A DNA stretch of 62,267 nt from Pseudoruegeria aquimaris (lineage in GTDB: Bacteria > Pseudomonadota > Alphaproteobacteria > Rhodobacterales > Rhodobacteraceae): NCBI RefSeq assembly GCF_900172235.1, contig NZ_FWFQ01000022.1, positions 1-62,267 on the forward strand, read 5' to 3'. Made by a program: the position numbers and the translations under genes. The notes beneath the pieces are model-generated. The model was not told the DNA's origin, ran no database searches, and saw only the letters and a list, made by a program, of their open reading frames with translations. Positions 42,062 through 50,164 of the stretch are shown piece after piece. Numbering within the stretch: the stretch's first letter is position 1; each line of letters begins with the position of its first letter.

Positions 42062-43147
42062 ATGGACAGACGCAAGTTTCTCAAGGCGGGGGCGGTTGGT
42101 GCCGTTGCCGCGCCGTTGGCCACTCCGGCCATCGCGCAGGACAGGCGCCAGTGGAAGATGGTCACCGCGTGGCCCAAGAACCTGCCCGGGCCGGGTGTGG
42201 CCGCGCAGATGCTGGCCGACCGGATCACCGCGCTGTCGGGCGGCCGGATCGAGGTCAAGCTGTTCGCCGCCGGCGAACTGGTCCCCGGTCGCGGCGTGTT
42301 CGACGCGGTGAGCGAAGGCACGGCCGAGCTGTATCACGCGGTTCCGGCCTATTGGGGGTCGAAATCCAAGGGCATCCTGCTGTTCGGGTCGCAGCCCTTT
42401 GGCCTGCGCGCCGACGAACAGGTCGGTTGGATGGTGCATGGCGGTGGCCAGGCACTCTATGACGAGATGTATGGCCGCTTTGCCATCAAGCCGTTTCTGT
42501 GCGGCAACTCGGGACCGCAATGGGGCGGCTGGTTCCGCACCGAGATCAACTCGCCCGAGGATCTGAAGGGGCTCAAGTTCCGCACCACCGGTCTTGCCTC
42601 GGAAATGGCGTCCAAGATGGGCATGGCGGCCGAGGCCATGGGCGGGCCGCAGATGTTCCAGGCGCTGCAGACCGGCGCGCTGGACGCGGGCGAGTTCATC
42701 GGCCCGTGGACGGATTCGGCGCTGGGGTATCAGCAGGTGGCCAAGAACTATTACTGGCCCGGCGTGGGCGAGCCGTCCTCGGCCGAGGAATGCGGCGTCA
42801 ACATGAACGTCTACAACGACCTGCCCGACGACCTGAAGCAGGCGGTCGCCTTTGCCTGCGAGAGCCTCTACAACCCGGTCTGGACCGAATACACCACCAA
42901 GCACGCGCTGGCGCTGAAAAAGCTGGTCGCCGAGGATGGCGTGCAGGTCAGGAAGTTCCCCGACGAGGTGATCTCCGCCATGAGCAAGGCCGCCGCCGAG
43001 GTGATCGACGAGCTGCGCCAGGACGAGGACGAGCTGGTGCGCCGCATCGTGGAAAGCTTTGTCGCCTATCGCGACCTTGTGGGCGGTTACATGACCTATG
43101 CCGACAACGGCCAGATGAACGCGCGCGCCGCGGTCATGGGCTACTGA
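42062..43147 (+). CDS. dctP: TRAP transporter substrate-binding protein (DctP family)
   Basis: 361 residues with a Tat leader (DRRKFLKAGAVGAVAAPLATPAIA). Periplasmic DctP fold; SPEDLKGLKFRTTGLASEM carries the family's conserved Arg that binds carboxylates. GPQMFQALQTGALDAGEFIGP and LGYQQVAKNYYWPG resemble the TakP-type 2-oxo-acid binding branch. Binds a carboxylate ligand for the DctQM permease. Good GGGAGG before the ATG. Confidence 0.9.
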   Translation: MDRRKFLKAGAVGAVAAPLATPAIAQDRRQWKMVTAWPKNLPGPGVAAQMLADRITALSGGRIEVKLFAAGELVPGRGVFDAVSEGTAELYHAVPAYWGSKSKGILLFGSQPFGLRADEQVGWMVHGGGQALYDEMYGRFAIKPFLCGNSGPQWGGWFRTEINSPEDLKGLKFRTTGLASEMASKMGMAAEAMGGPQMFQALQTGALDAGEFIGPWTDSALGYQQVAKNYYWPGVGEPSSAEECGVNMNVYNDLPDDLKQAVAFACESLYNPVWTEYTTKHALALKKLVAEDGVQVRKFPDEVISAMSKAAAEVIDELRQDEDELVRRIVESFVAYRDLVGGYMTYADNGQMNARAAVMGY

Positions 43148-43216
43148 GCAGAGACGGGCGGCGCGGGCTGAGCCGCGCTGCCCGGCAACCCGCGCGAGGC
43201 TGGAGGCTGGGACAGG

Positions 43217-43711
43217 ATGGGGCGCTTTGTTGACGTGGTTGACGGGGTCAACCGCCTGATTGCCCGGGTGGTGCGCTGGCTGGCGCTGCTGATGGTGCTG
43301 GTGCAGTTCGGCATCGTGCTGGGCCGCTATGTCTTTGGCGTCAACTCGATCGCGGTGCAGGAGCTTGTTCTCTACATGCATGCCACGCTGTTCATGCTGG
43401 GCGCGGCCTATACGCTGCAGATCGACAAGCATGTGCGCGTGGACATCTTCTATTCCCGGCTGTCCGAGGCCGCCCGCTGGCGGATCGACGTGTTCGGGCA
43501 CCTGTTCCTGCTGCTGCCGTCGATGGCGGCGCTGCTCTACTGGAGCTGGCCGTCGGTGGCCAACTCGTGGAAGATTCTCGAAGGCCCGATCTCGGTCGGC
43601 GGCCTGAAGGCGGTGTTCCTGATGAAGACGCTGATCCCGGCCTTTGCCGTCACGCTGATGCTGCAATCGCTGTCGCAACTGGCAAAGCTGCTGACGGGGG
43701 GGCGGCAGTGA
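43217..43711 (+). CDS. dctQ: TRAP transporter small permease (DctQ)
   Basis: 164 residues with four membrane helices (~13-35, ~50-70, ~88-109, ~128-150) and the conserved VQELVLYMHATLFMLGAAYTL segment. The stop overlaps the dctM ATG by one base (TGATG). The pair forms the Na+-dependent TRAP translocator. Confidence 0.88.
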   Translation: MGRFVDVVDGVNRLIARVVRWLALLMVLVQFGIVLGRYVFGVNSIAVQELVLYMHATLFMLGAAYTLQIDKHVRVDIFYSRLSEAARWRIDVFGHLFLLLPSMAALLYWSWPSVANSWKILEGPISVGGLKAVFLMKTLIPAFAVTLMLQSLSQLAKLLTGGRQ

Positions 43712-45261
43712 TGGCGGATTATCTCGACCTGGTGATGTTCGGGGCCCTTCTGGTGGGCATCCTGCTGGGCTTTCCGGTGTCCTTTTCGATTGCCGGGGTG
43801 GCGATCCTCTTTGCCTATCTGGGCTGGGCGCTCGGGGTGATGGACATCTCGCTTTTGGGGGCGATGGCGCAGAGGGTGTTCGGCCTGCTGTCGAACCAGA
43901 CGCTGATCGCCATTCCGCTGTTCGTCTTCATGGGCGCGGTGCTGGAAAAGAGCGGCATCGCCGAATCTCTGCTCGACACGATGGGGCGGCTGTTCGGCAA
44001 GCTGCGCGGTGGGCTCGGCATCTCGGTGGTGCTGGTGGGCGCGCTGCTGGCCGCCTCGACCGGCATCGTCGGCGCCACCGTGGTGGCGATGGGGTTGATC
44101 GCACTGCCGTCGATGCTGCGGGCGGGTTACGATCCGCGTGTGGGCGCCGGGATCGTCTGCACCGCCGGCACGCTGGGTCAGATCATCCCGCCCTCGACCC
44201 TGCTGATCATCCTGGCCGACGTGATGTCGAACGCCTTTCAGCAGGCGCAATACGAGCAGGGCAAGTTCGTGGTCGAGGCGCTGTCGGTGGGGCAGTTCTT
44301 TGCCGCCGCGATGGGGCCGGGCCTGGCGCTGGTGGTGCTGTACCTGGTCTACATCGTGATCCGCGGGGTGCTGCGGCCCGATGACATGCCGCCGGTGCGC
44401 GCCGATCTGCCCCGGCCCTCGGCGCAAGAGGTGCTGTCCGTCGTCGTGCCGCCGGTGCTGCTGATCCTCGCGGTTCTCGGCTCGATCCTGGGGGGCATCG
44501 CCACCCCGACCGAGGCCGCCGCGGTCGGCGCTGTCGGCGCGGTGCTGATGGCCGGGCTGAAGAGCGGCGGAAACCGCCGACTGATCCTTGCCGGCACCGG
44601 CGCGTTGTTGCTGCTGGCGGTGCTGTCCGGCCTTTACCCGGTGCGCCTGCAACGCAGCGACCTGGAGCCGGCGCAACTTGTGGCGGGCGGTGCCTATGTG
44701 TTTCTGGCGGGTCTGGGCGTGCTGGCGGTGCTGAGCGCGCTGCGCTCGGCCTGGGGGCGCAAGGTACCCCATGACGCGGCCGGCTCGACCCTGGTGATGA
44801 CCTCGATGATCTTCGCCACGATCCTTGCGGCGGGCATGTTCTCGCTGGTGTTCATCGGGCTGGGCGGCGAGGAGCGGGTGGCCGAAATCCTGCAATCCAT
44901 GCCGGGCGGGCCGACCGGGGCGCTGCTGTTCAGCATGGGGCTGGTGTTCCTGCTGGGCTGCTTCCTGGATTTCGTCGAGATCTCGGTGATCCTGCTTCCG
45001 CTGGTGGCGCCTGTGCTGATCCTGATGGGGCATGATCCCTTGTGGCTGGGCATCCTGCTGGCGATCAACCTGCAGACCTCATTCCTGACGCCGCCTTTCG
45101 GCTTCTCGCTGTTCTACCTGCGCGGCGTGGCGCCCGACGAAGTGACGACGGGCCATATCTATGCCGGCGTCCTGCCCTTCATCGGGTTGCAGGTGGTGGG
45201 GATGGTGCTGCTGTGGCTGGTCCCGCAACTGGCCACCGCCCTGCCGGCGGCGTTGTTCTGA
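43711..45261 (+). CDS. dctM: TRAP transporter large permease (DctM)
   Basis: 516 residues, longer than the ~430 usual for DctM because of an extra helical region (~280-350). Core signatures: IPLFVFMGAVLEKSGIAESLL, GTLGQIIPPSTLLIIL, FATILAAGMFSLVFIGLGGEE, NLQTSFLTPPFGFSLFYLRG. Inner-membrane translocation subunit. Last gene of the TRAP operon, followed by a gene-poor stretch. Confidence 0.9.
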   Translation: MADYLDLVMFGALLVGILLGFPVSFSIAGVAILFAYLGWALGVMDISLLGAMAQRVFGLLSNQTLIAIPLFVFMGAVLEKSGIAESLLDTMGRLFGKLRGGLGISVVLVGALLAASTGIVGATVVAMGLIALPSMLRAGYDPRVGAGIVCTAGTLGQIIPPSTLLIILADVMSNAFQQAQYEQGKFVVEALSVGQFFAAAMGPGLALVVLYLVYIVIRGVLRPDDMPPVRADLPRPSAQEVLSVVVPPVLLILAVLGSILGGIATPTEAAAVGAVGAVLMAGLKSGGNRRLILAGTGALLLLAVLSGLYPVRLQRSDLEPAQLVAGGAYVFLAGLGVLAVLSALRSAWGRKVPHDAAGSTLVMTSMIFATILAAGMFSLVFIGLGGEERVAEILQSMPGGPTGALLFSMGLVFLLGCFLDFVEISVILLPLVAPVLILMGHDPLWLGILLAINLQTSFLTPPFGFSLFYLRGVAPDEVTTGHIYAGVLPFIGLQVVGMVLLWLVPQLATALPAALF

Positions 45262-45521
45262 ACGGGTGCCGGCGGGTGCTGTCCCAGGAAACTGAACTTT
45301 CGCGCTCCTGCCATTTCAGCTTGCGCAAGAACCGATGCGGTGACAGCGATGTTTCAGATACTCCTGTTACAGCGATCATTTGGCCGCGATGCTGCAAATC
45401 CGCTCTCACCGCCTCGACCCTGCCTGCCATGCGCGGCACAGGTTTGCAGCGATTTCACCCGCACGATGCAACGTGTCTCGCCTGGCCAAAGTCTTGTAGA
45501 CAAGATGCAACTGGCCGGGGT

Positions 45522-45710
45522 TCAGCGCCCCATTTTCTGAGAAAGCAACCCGGCCAATTCATCGAAATCCATGATTTTGGGGCCGGTCGCGTTGAGCAAA
45601 AGATTCAGCCACCATTGATCGAAGGATGGGGCATCTGATACAAGCGTCCGACCCGCCACGGGTTTTGTCAGCCATTCCTTCACAGCGTCTGCAGGCTCGG
45701 CATTGTTCAA
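45522..45710 (-). CDS. Possible small protein or gene fragment
   Basis: 62 residues (ADAVKEWLTKPVAGRTLVSD, DQWWLNLLLNATGPKIMDF). Composition is protein-like, but no ribosome-binding site precedes the ATG. It may be the end of a decayed gene. No family recognised. Confidence 0.3.
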   Translation of the reverse strand: MNNAEPADAVKEWLTKPVAGRTLVSDAPSFDQWWLNLLLNATGPKIMDFDELAGLLSQKMGR

Positions 45711-45787
45711 GTTGGAACGGGGAACTTGATGGACTTTGGCGCTATCGGCATCCCAATCATCTTCGGGTCAATCCGGGCGTGGCTGAA

Positions 45788-46036
45788 TCAGCCGGCTGTG
45801 AGTTTCCACTCGATTACCTTCAAGCCATGAGACACCAACTTCGACCGGCCACGAGTTCTCGGAGAGACTTGAAGCTTCGAAGTCGATGAACACAGGCCCT
45901 TACTGCTCAACAAGCTGTCCGCTTTCATCGAGGCCAACGCCGAGCCCGAGAGCTCGGCGCTTCGCGAAAATTCTTGTTCCTTCGAGCCGTGCTCGCTCAT
46001 CTTGAGAATAAAGTCTTCAACGGCAGTCTTGTCCAT
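45788..46036 (-). CDS. Possible small protein or gene fragment
   Basis: 82 residues. The first ~45 (VEDFILKMSEHGSKEQEFSR) look protein-like, and the rest does not. The ATG lacks a clear ribosome-binding site. Weak call. Confidence 0.25.
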   Translation of the reverse strand: MDKTAVEDFILKMSEHGSKEQEFSRSAELSGSALASMKADSLLSSKGLCSSTSKLQVSPRTRGRSKLVSHGLKVIEWKLTAG

Positions 46037-46163
46037 GGATGCAGCCTAACACTTGAGGATGGTGCGAGGAATTCTTCAATCCGGCTTCCGCGGCCGCCGA
46101 ATGTTGAAGGCGGTTTCTTGATCGACAAGCGTGTTGAGGAAGTTGCGGCGGTGGGCGGAATTT

Positions 46164-46216
46164 GTTGAAAAAGGGCCCCAATCACCCCGTGCGGATGGTG
46201 GCCCCCCGTTTTCAAC
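46164..46216 (-). terminator. Terminator-like hairpin after the recombinase operon
   Basis: On the minus strand, after the recombinase stop at 46277, GGGCC pairs with GGCCC and is followed by TTTTT; flanking GTTGAAAA/TTTTCAAC extends an imperfect dyad (46164-46179 with 46200-46216). Confidence 0.45.
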
Positions 46217-46276
46217 ACGACGCGGAAAATGCGGAAATCTCGGCGTTTCGCGGTGGTAGACGGAGCCGCGCCTTGG

Positions 46277-47587
46277 TCACAGATCAAGGTCAACTGTGCA
46301 TTCCTGATGCGACGCCAGGAGAACGCCGAACTGCTGAGCGGCCCGGATCCCTTCCGAGTGATCGTAGTGGCGCGCCGTTGTTGCCTGCGACTTGTGACCG
46401 AGCAGCGCCGTGGCGGCCAGACCGCCGCCGGACAGGCTCTCGCTGGCTTCCGTCGCCACGTTTTCGCGCAGGCGATGGATCGGAATCCGCACGCCAAAAG
46501 CCGCCTTGGTCATGTCGCCGGTCAGCCTGCCGATTTGTGTCTCGCTGATTGCTGAGTTCCGGGACAGAACGGATGGGAACAGCGCTGCGCCGCCATCGAA
46601 GATTGGACGGAAGGATTGGCGGTATTCCTGCAGAGCCGCGGCCAATGGGGCGTTGCGGAAGCTGCGCTCGAACGGCGCGCCCTGTTTGCGGTCTTCCGGC
46701 AGTTTCAGCATCGACGCCGGGATGCGAACCCCGAGGGTTTCAGCGTCAAGCAGCACGAGGGTGCTGTCGAAGGCGAGGCATGACAGGGCCCGCGCGCGTT
46801 GGGGTAGGGCGGTCCCCAGCGCCAGAATCAGTCCGTTTCGAAACTGGCGCGCCGCGTGCAACCCGCGCATCGGTCGGGCGCGAGCCCCGTCGATGTGGCG
46901 GAAGCCGAGCTCGTATATCGCCGAGGCGCCCACAAGCTGTGCGCCGGTCTTCGTGCTCGGGCCTTCTGTCTTGCCACGGTTGCGCCAGTCCTCTGCGACG
47001 AAGTCGCAGGCCGCGGAGGCGAAGCCGGGCTGGACGAGCGCCATCCCGCTCAGGATGCGATCCATGTAATCCGCGGCTGTGCCTGTTGTCGCTGTTGCGA
47101 GAACGTGACGGCCGAAGGCATCCAGCGTCGCACCGGTCGGTGTCAGGTCGAGGCCGTTGCAGGCGCAGTAATCCACCCAGATTCTCAACGCAGAGATGAC
47201 GCTTTGAGCGTAGGCTGCGCTCCAGAGCCTGCGGCCTTTCACGCGCTTGCCCTGCCGCGACACGGCGATGTGGTCTGCGATCGGCCGCCGCCACGGGGCA
47301 GGGAGGTGGGAAAGTGCTTCTTCTGCGCGGGTCCAAGCCGTTTTACGGGCCGGCTTGGATACCACGCGATGTTTGCGCAGGATCTGACCAAAATGGGCGG
47401 TGCGTTCTGCACCCCATGTCCTGGCTGCCACGCGTTGAATATGAGCGAATTCGGCGAGAGCTTTTTCGCCAACTTCTTCGATCCGCCGCTGCAGATGGGC
47501 TGAAAGCTCGGCCCGACCTGGAATGGGGTCTTCTACCATTGCGGACCGGATGTCGGCGAGCAGGCGAAGATGGGCATTGTCCGTCAT
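46277..47587 (-). CDS. Tyrosine recombinase/phage integrase-like protein 1
   Basis: 436 residues. Helical N-terminal DNA-binding half (WTRAEEALSHLPAPWRRPI) and a C-terminal catalytic half with HRLRENVATEA (His-x-x-Arg box), LLGHKSQATTARHYDH (second His and candidate nucleophilic Tyr) and an upstream Arg candidate in LPQRARALSCL. Diverged from phage integrases. The ATG at 47587 overlaps the stop of recombinase 2 (ATGA). Probably acts with it on a site flanking this block. Confidence 0.75.
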   Translation of the reverse strand: MTDNAHLRLLADIRSAMVEDPIPGRAELSAHLQRRIEEVGEKALAEFAHIQRVAARTWGAERTAHFGQILRKHRVVSKPARKTAWTRAEEALSHLPAPWRRPIADHIAVSRQGKRVKGRRLWSAAYAQSVISALRIWVDYCACNGLDLTPTGATLDAFGRHVLATATTGTAADYMDRILSGMALVQPGFASAACDFVAEDWRNRGKTEGPSTKTGAQLVGASAIYELGFRHIDGARARPMRGLHAARQFRNGLILALGTALPQRARALSCLAFDSTLVLLDAETLGVRIPASMLKLPEDRKQGAPFERSFRNAPLAAALQEYRQSFRPIFDGGAALFPSVLSRNSAISETQIGRLTGDMTKAAFGVRIPIHRLRENVATEASESLSGGGLAATALLGHKSQATTARHYDHSEGIRAAQQFGVLLASHQECTVDLDL

Positions 47588-49680
47588 GTTTTTCTCCCGT
47601 TCGAATTGGTCTTGCCAGTCGCCTTGCCGTTCAGCTGTTCCTGCCATGCATCAAGCACGAGGCCCTCGTCGAGTTCAGCGTAATAATCGAGCGTCGTCTG
47701 CAGGCTGCGGTGGCCGAGCAGACGCTGGACCTTCGGCAGGTGGTCCGGGTTGTCCTTCAGCCAGATCCAGCCGACCAAGTGGCGATAAAGGTGCGGGTGA
47801 ATATTGACACCGACATACCGCGCCAACAGCCCGGTTACACGCTTGAGCAACGCGCTGTAGTGCGTGCCCACCCGGCCTTTCCCGTGGCCGGGAAAGAGAT
47901 ATGGGTTTTGCGCGTCGCCTGATTGCAGCACACGAGGTCGCAGCACCTCCAGATAGGTCCGCAACAGGCGGCTGGTGCTTTCGCTCAGAGGGATTGGCAG
48001 ATCGGCGTCGCCTGAACTGCGCATTTTCACTTCCCCGGCAGGCACGGTCAGGCGTGCGAGGTCGCCGTGCCAGGAAACCCAGTCCAGGCGCGCGCGCAGA
48101 ACGTTGTCACTGCGCGGTGCCCGGGTCATCAGGATGTCGTGCGCCAGCGCGGCCATCACGTCGCGGATCAGCTCTGCATCCATGACGTCGGCCTTTGCCG
48201 GGAGTTTCCTGGTCTTTTTTCGCTGCACCCGCCGGCGCCGGTCGATCTCGTTGTTGACCTGCGTGACGATGGTGCCCGTCAGCCGAATCGTCTTGACGAT
48301 GCGGTCGTCAGTGAACTGCTGCAGCTTCGCTTTGTTTCGAGGCGAGATTCCCGTGAAGCCGGGCTTGTGCAGCGAGATCAGGTCGGAAATCTCCTGAACC
48401 TCCTCCGGCGGGCGACACACGAAACCGGACGCGATCTTGCGCATGGTCTTGAGAACGCTTTCGACATAACCGCTGGGATAGTCGCTCTTGTTGCTTTCAG
48501 CGAGAGCTTCGGCGCCGATTTCGAGGAACTCGGGATCGGTCAGTTCCTCGATGGTCTCCGGGACGACATCCGTCGCCGCGACGATCGCCTTTGCCATTGA
48601 GATGACGTAGCCCCGGCGACGGGCCAGCGTTTTCTCTGACCACCGGTCTCGCCCCACCAGAAACCCCTTGTCCGTCATGAGTGCGGATGACGATTTGTGG
48701 GTGGGCTTCCCTGATCTTGCAGCGCGCGCCTTCTTCGCATTGCGCAGCCGCGCCTTCTTGTCGGAAACCGGCTGCTCCATTGCGTCGAGCATTGCGATGA
48801 AGGCGGCACGATCCATACCGTCCCGCGACATCTGCCCTGTGGCCCAAGGTGCGACGCGGGCGTCGAACTCCGCCAGCAGCGGCGCGATCTGCGCGTCATT
48901 GACACCGAACTTGTCGCGGCCGCCTTCGAACGGGTGCGGCGCGGCGGCAAAGCCGAAGCGAGTGAAATCCGGATGATCCGACAGTTTCCGAAGCAGGGTT
49001 GCAATCTCGCGTACATGCTTTTCGCACTGTTTTTCGCCCTTGGCTGAAACCTCGGTGCGGTGCCGGTAGTAGTCAGCCAGAGTTTCGGGCGAAATCTCGC
49101 TGGGCTGAATACCTTCATCGTGCAGGAAGAGAAGAAACGACCCCGAGGCCAGCCGGGTCGAGACGGGCAGGTCACTGTTCCGGATCGCGACGTGCACGTC
49201 CTTGTAGATCCCGCCGATGTCGTCGATCCGGCGTTTGCGCTGGCGCGACTGTCCGGTGCCCGCTGCTTTGAGGAGCATCGAGCGATAGGTGGCCATGCTG
49301 CCCTTTGTCAGACCTAAACTGGCGGGGGTATGGCGGTCGAAGAAATCGATGACCTCTTGTTTGCAGACCGCCTTCAGCTCAGGCACCCAACCGGCATTGC
49401 GGCACAGCCATTTCAGACGTGAAGCCAAGGTTTTGTTTCCGACAGATTGCGCCTCTGAGATGAGATCCGCGTAGGTGCGCGGGAGCTGTTTCGCCGAATT
49501 CAGAAGATCGCGCCCGGTTGCTTCCGACAGAGCCACCAGCGTGGAATGGCGGGGTGTCAGGCCGGGGATGTTGAGAATGTCCGAGATGGCCTTGGGGTTG
49601 AGCCCCGCGCGCAGGGATAGTGCCCGTCGCGACTCGCCGCTGGTGTCAAGATAATCCTTCAATTCCTGTGCAAGGGTCAT
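47584..49680 (-). CDS. Large tyrosine recombinase with N-terminal XRE-like HTH (recombinase 2)
   Basis: 698 residues. N-terminal helix-turn-helix (SLRAGLNPKAISDILNIPG, ~22-40), a long helical middle (~100-480), then the catalytic domain: Arg box TRAPRSDNVLRARLDW, HPHLYRHLVGWIWL, LLGHRSLQTTLDYYAELD with the nucleophilic Tyr. The fused HTH and roughly doubled length are unusual for this family. Coupled to recombinase 1 by ATGA. Confidence 0.82.
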   Translation of the reverse strand: MTLAQELKDYLDTSGESRRALSLRAGLNPKAISDILNIPGLTPRHSTLVALSEATGRDLLNSAKQLPRTYADLISEAQSVGNKTLASRLKWLCRNAGWVPELKAVCKQEVIDFFDRHTPASLGLTKGSMATYRSMLLKAAGTGQSRQRKRRIDDIGGIYKDVHVAIRNSDLPVSTRLASGSFLLFLHDEGIQPSEISPETLADYYRHRTEVSAKGEKQCEKHVREIATLLRKLSDHPDFTRFGFAAAPHPFEGGRDKFGVNDAQIAPLLAEFDARVAPWATGQMSRDGMDRAAFIAMLDAMEQPVSDKKARLRNAKKARAARSGKPTHKSSSALMTDKGFLVGRDRWSEKTLARRRGYVISMAKAIVAATDVVPETIEELTDPEFLEIGAEALAESNKSDYPSGYVESVLKTMRKIASGFVCRPPEEVQEISDLISLHKPGFTGISPRNKAKLQQFTDDRIVKTIRLTGTIVTQVNNEIDRRRRVQRKKTRKLPAKADVMDAELIRDVMAALAHDILMTRAPRSDNVLRARLDWVSWHGDLARLTVPAGEVKMRSSGDADLPIPLSESTSRLLRTYLEVLRPRVLQSGDAQNPYLFPGHGKGRVGTHYSALLKRVTGLLARYVGVNIHPHLYRHLVGWIWLKDNPDHLPKVQRLLGHRSLQTTLDYYAELDEGLVLDAWQEQLNGKATGKTNSNGRKT

Positions 49681-49710
49681 GGCTCTGCCTCTTGGTTGGT
49701 GGGCGACCGG

Positions 49711-49938
49711 TCACTCGAGGTCGAGATCCGGCCTTCCAGCCTCAGGCCGGACTCGCAGCTCGAAAACCGCGAGCCACTCGTCCTTGATCGTCCATGACTT
49801 CCCCAATTTTACGGCCTGCAGCTTGACTGGCCCGTGGGGCGTCGGGCAGCCGTGGTTGATCCAGTCGCGGATCGTGTGCGGGTCGCGCTTGAAGATCGCG
49901 GCGACCTCGTTCGTCGAATAGTATCTCGGTGTTTTCAT
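49711..49938 (-). CDS. Small HTH DNA-binding protein (excisionase-like)
   Basis: 75 residues with a MerR/excisionase-type HTH (YYSTNEVAAIFKRDPHTIRDWINHG, ~6-30) and a short tail. Lies 30 bases upstream of recombinase 2 in the same direction, so the three genes form one unit. Could be a directionality factor or repressor. Confidence 0.65.
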   Translation of the reverse strand: MKTPRYYSTNEVAAIFKRDPHTIRDWINHGCPTPHGPVKLQAVKLGKSWTIKDEWLAVFELRVRPEAGRPDLDLE

Positions 49939-50164
49939 CGCTTTCCTCCCGGTGTTTGCGGGGGAAATGGTCCCCGGCGGTGCCGGGCGGAAATTTCCGG
50001 GACAAAAAAAGCTGATGCTTGGGCGGCGGCCACGAAAAATGGGTCACGCCGGTAATAGGATCCTATTTCCGGTCCGCCCCGAAACTTCCGGATCAAACCG
50101 GTGTTTCCGGATTTTCCGATGCGAACCGAGTTCCTCGCCAGTTGCAACAAAAGGACGACTGGTG

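Larger units (their letters stand above)
45262..46276. other. Gene-poor junction region before the recombinase block
   Basis: About 1 kb of lower-GC sequence with no convincing gene. It holds two short minus-strand ORFs (45522 and 45788, listed separately), scattered stops in all frames, and a terminator-like hairpin at 46164-46216. I could not match it to a known insertion sequence or find a direct repeat at 52.4-53.4 kb. Confidence 0.5.

Noticed and set aside
45262..46276. Insertion-sequence remnant in the gene-poor region
   Set aside because: No DDE transposase motif, terminal inverted repeat or target duplication could be found by eye.
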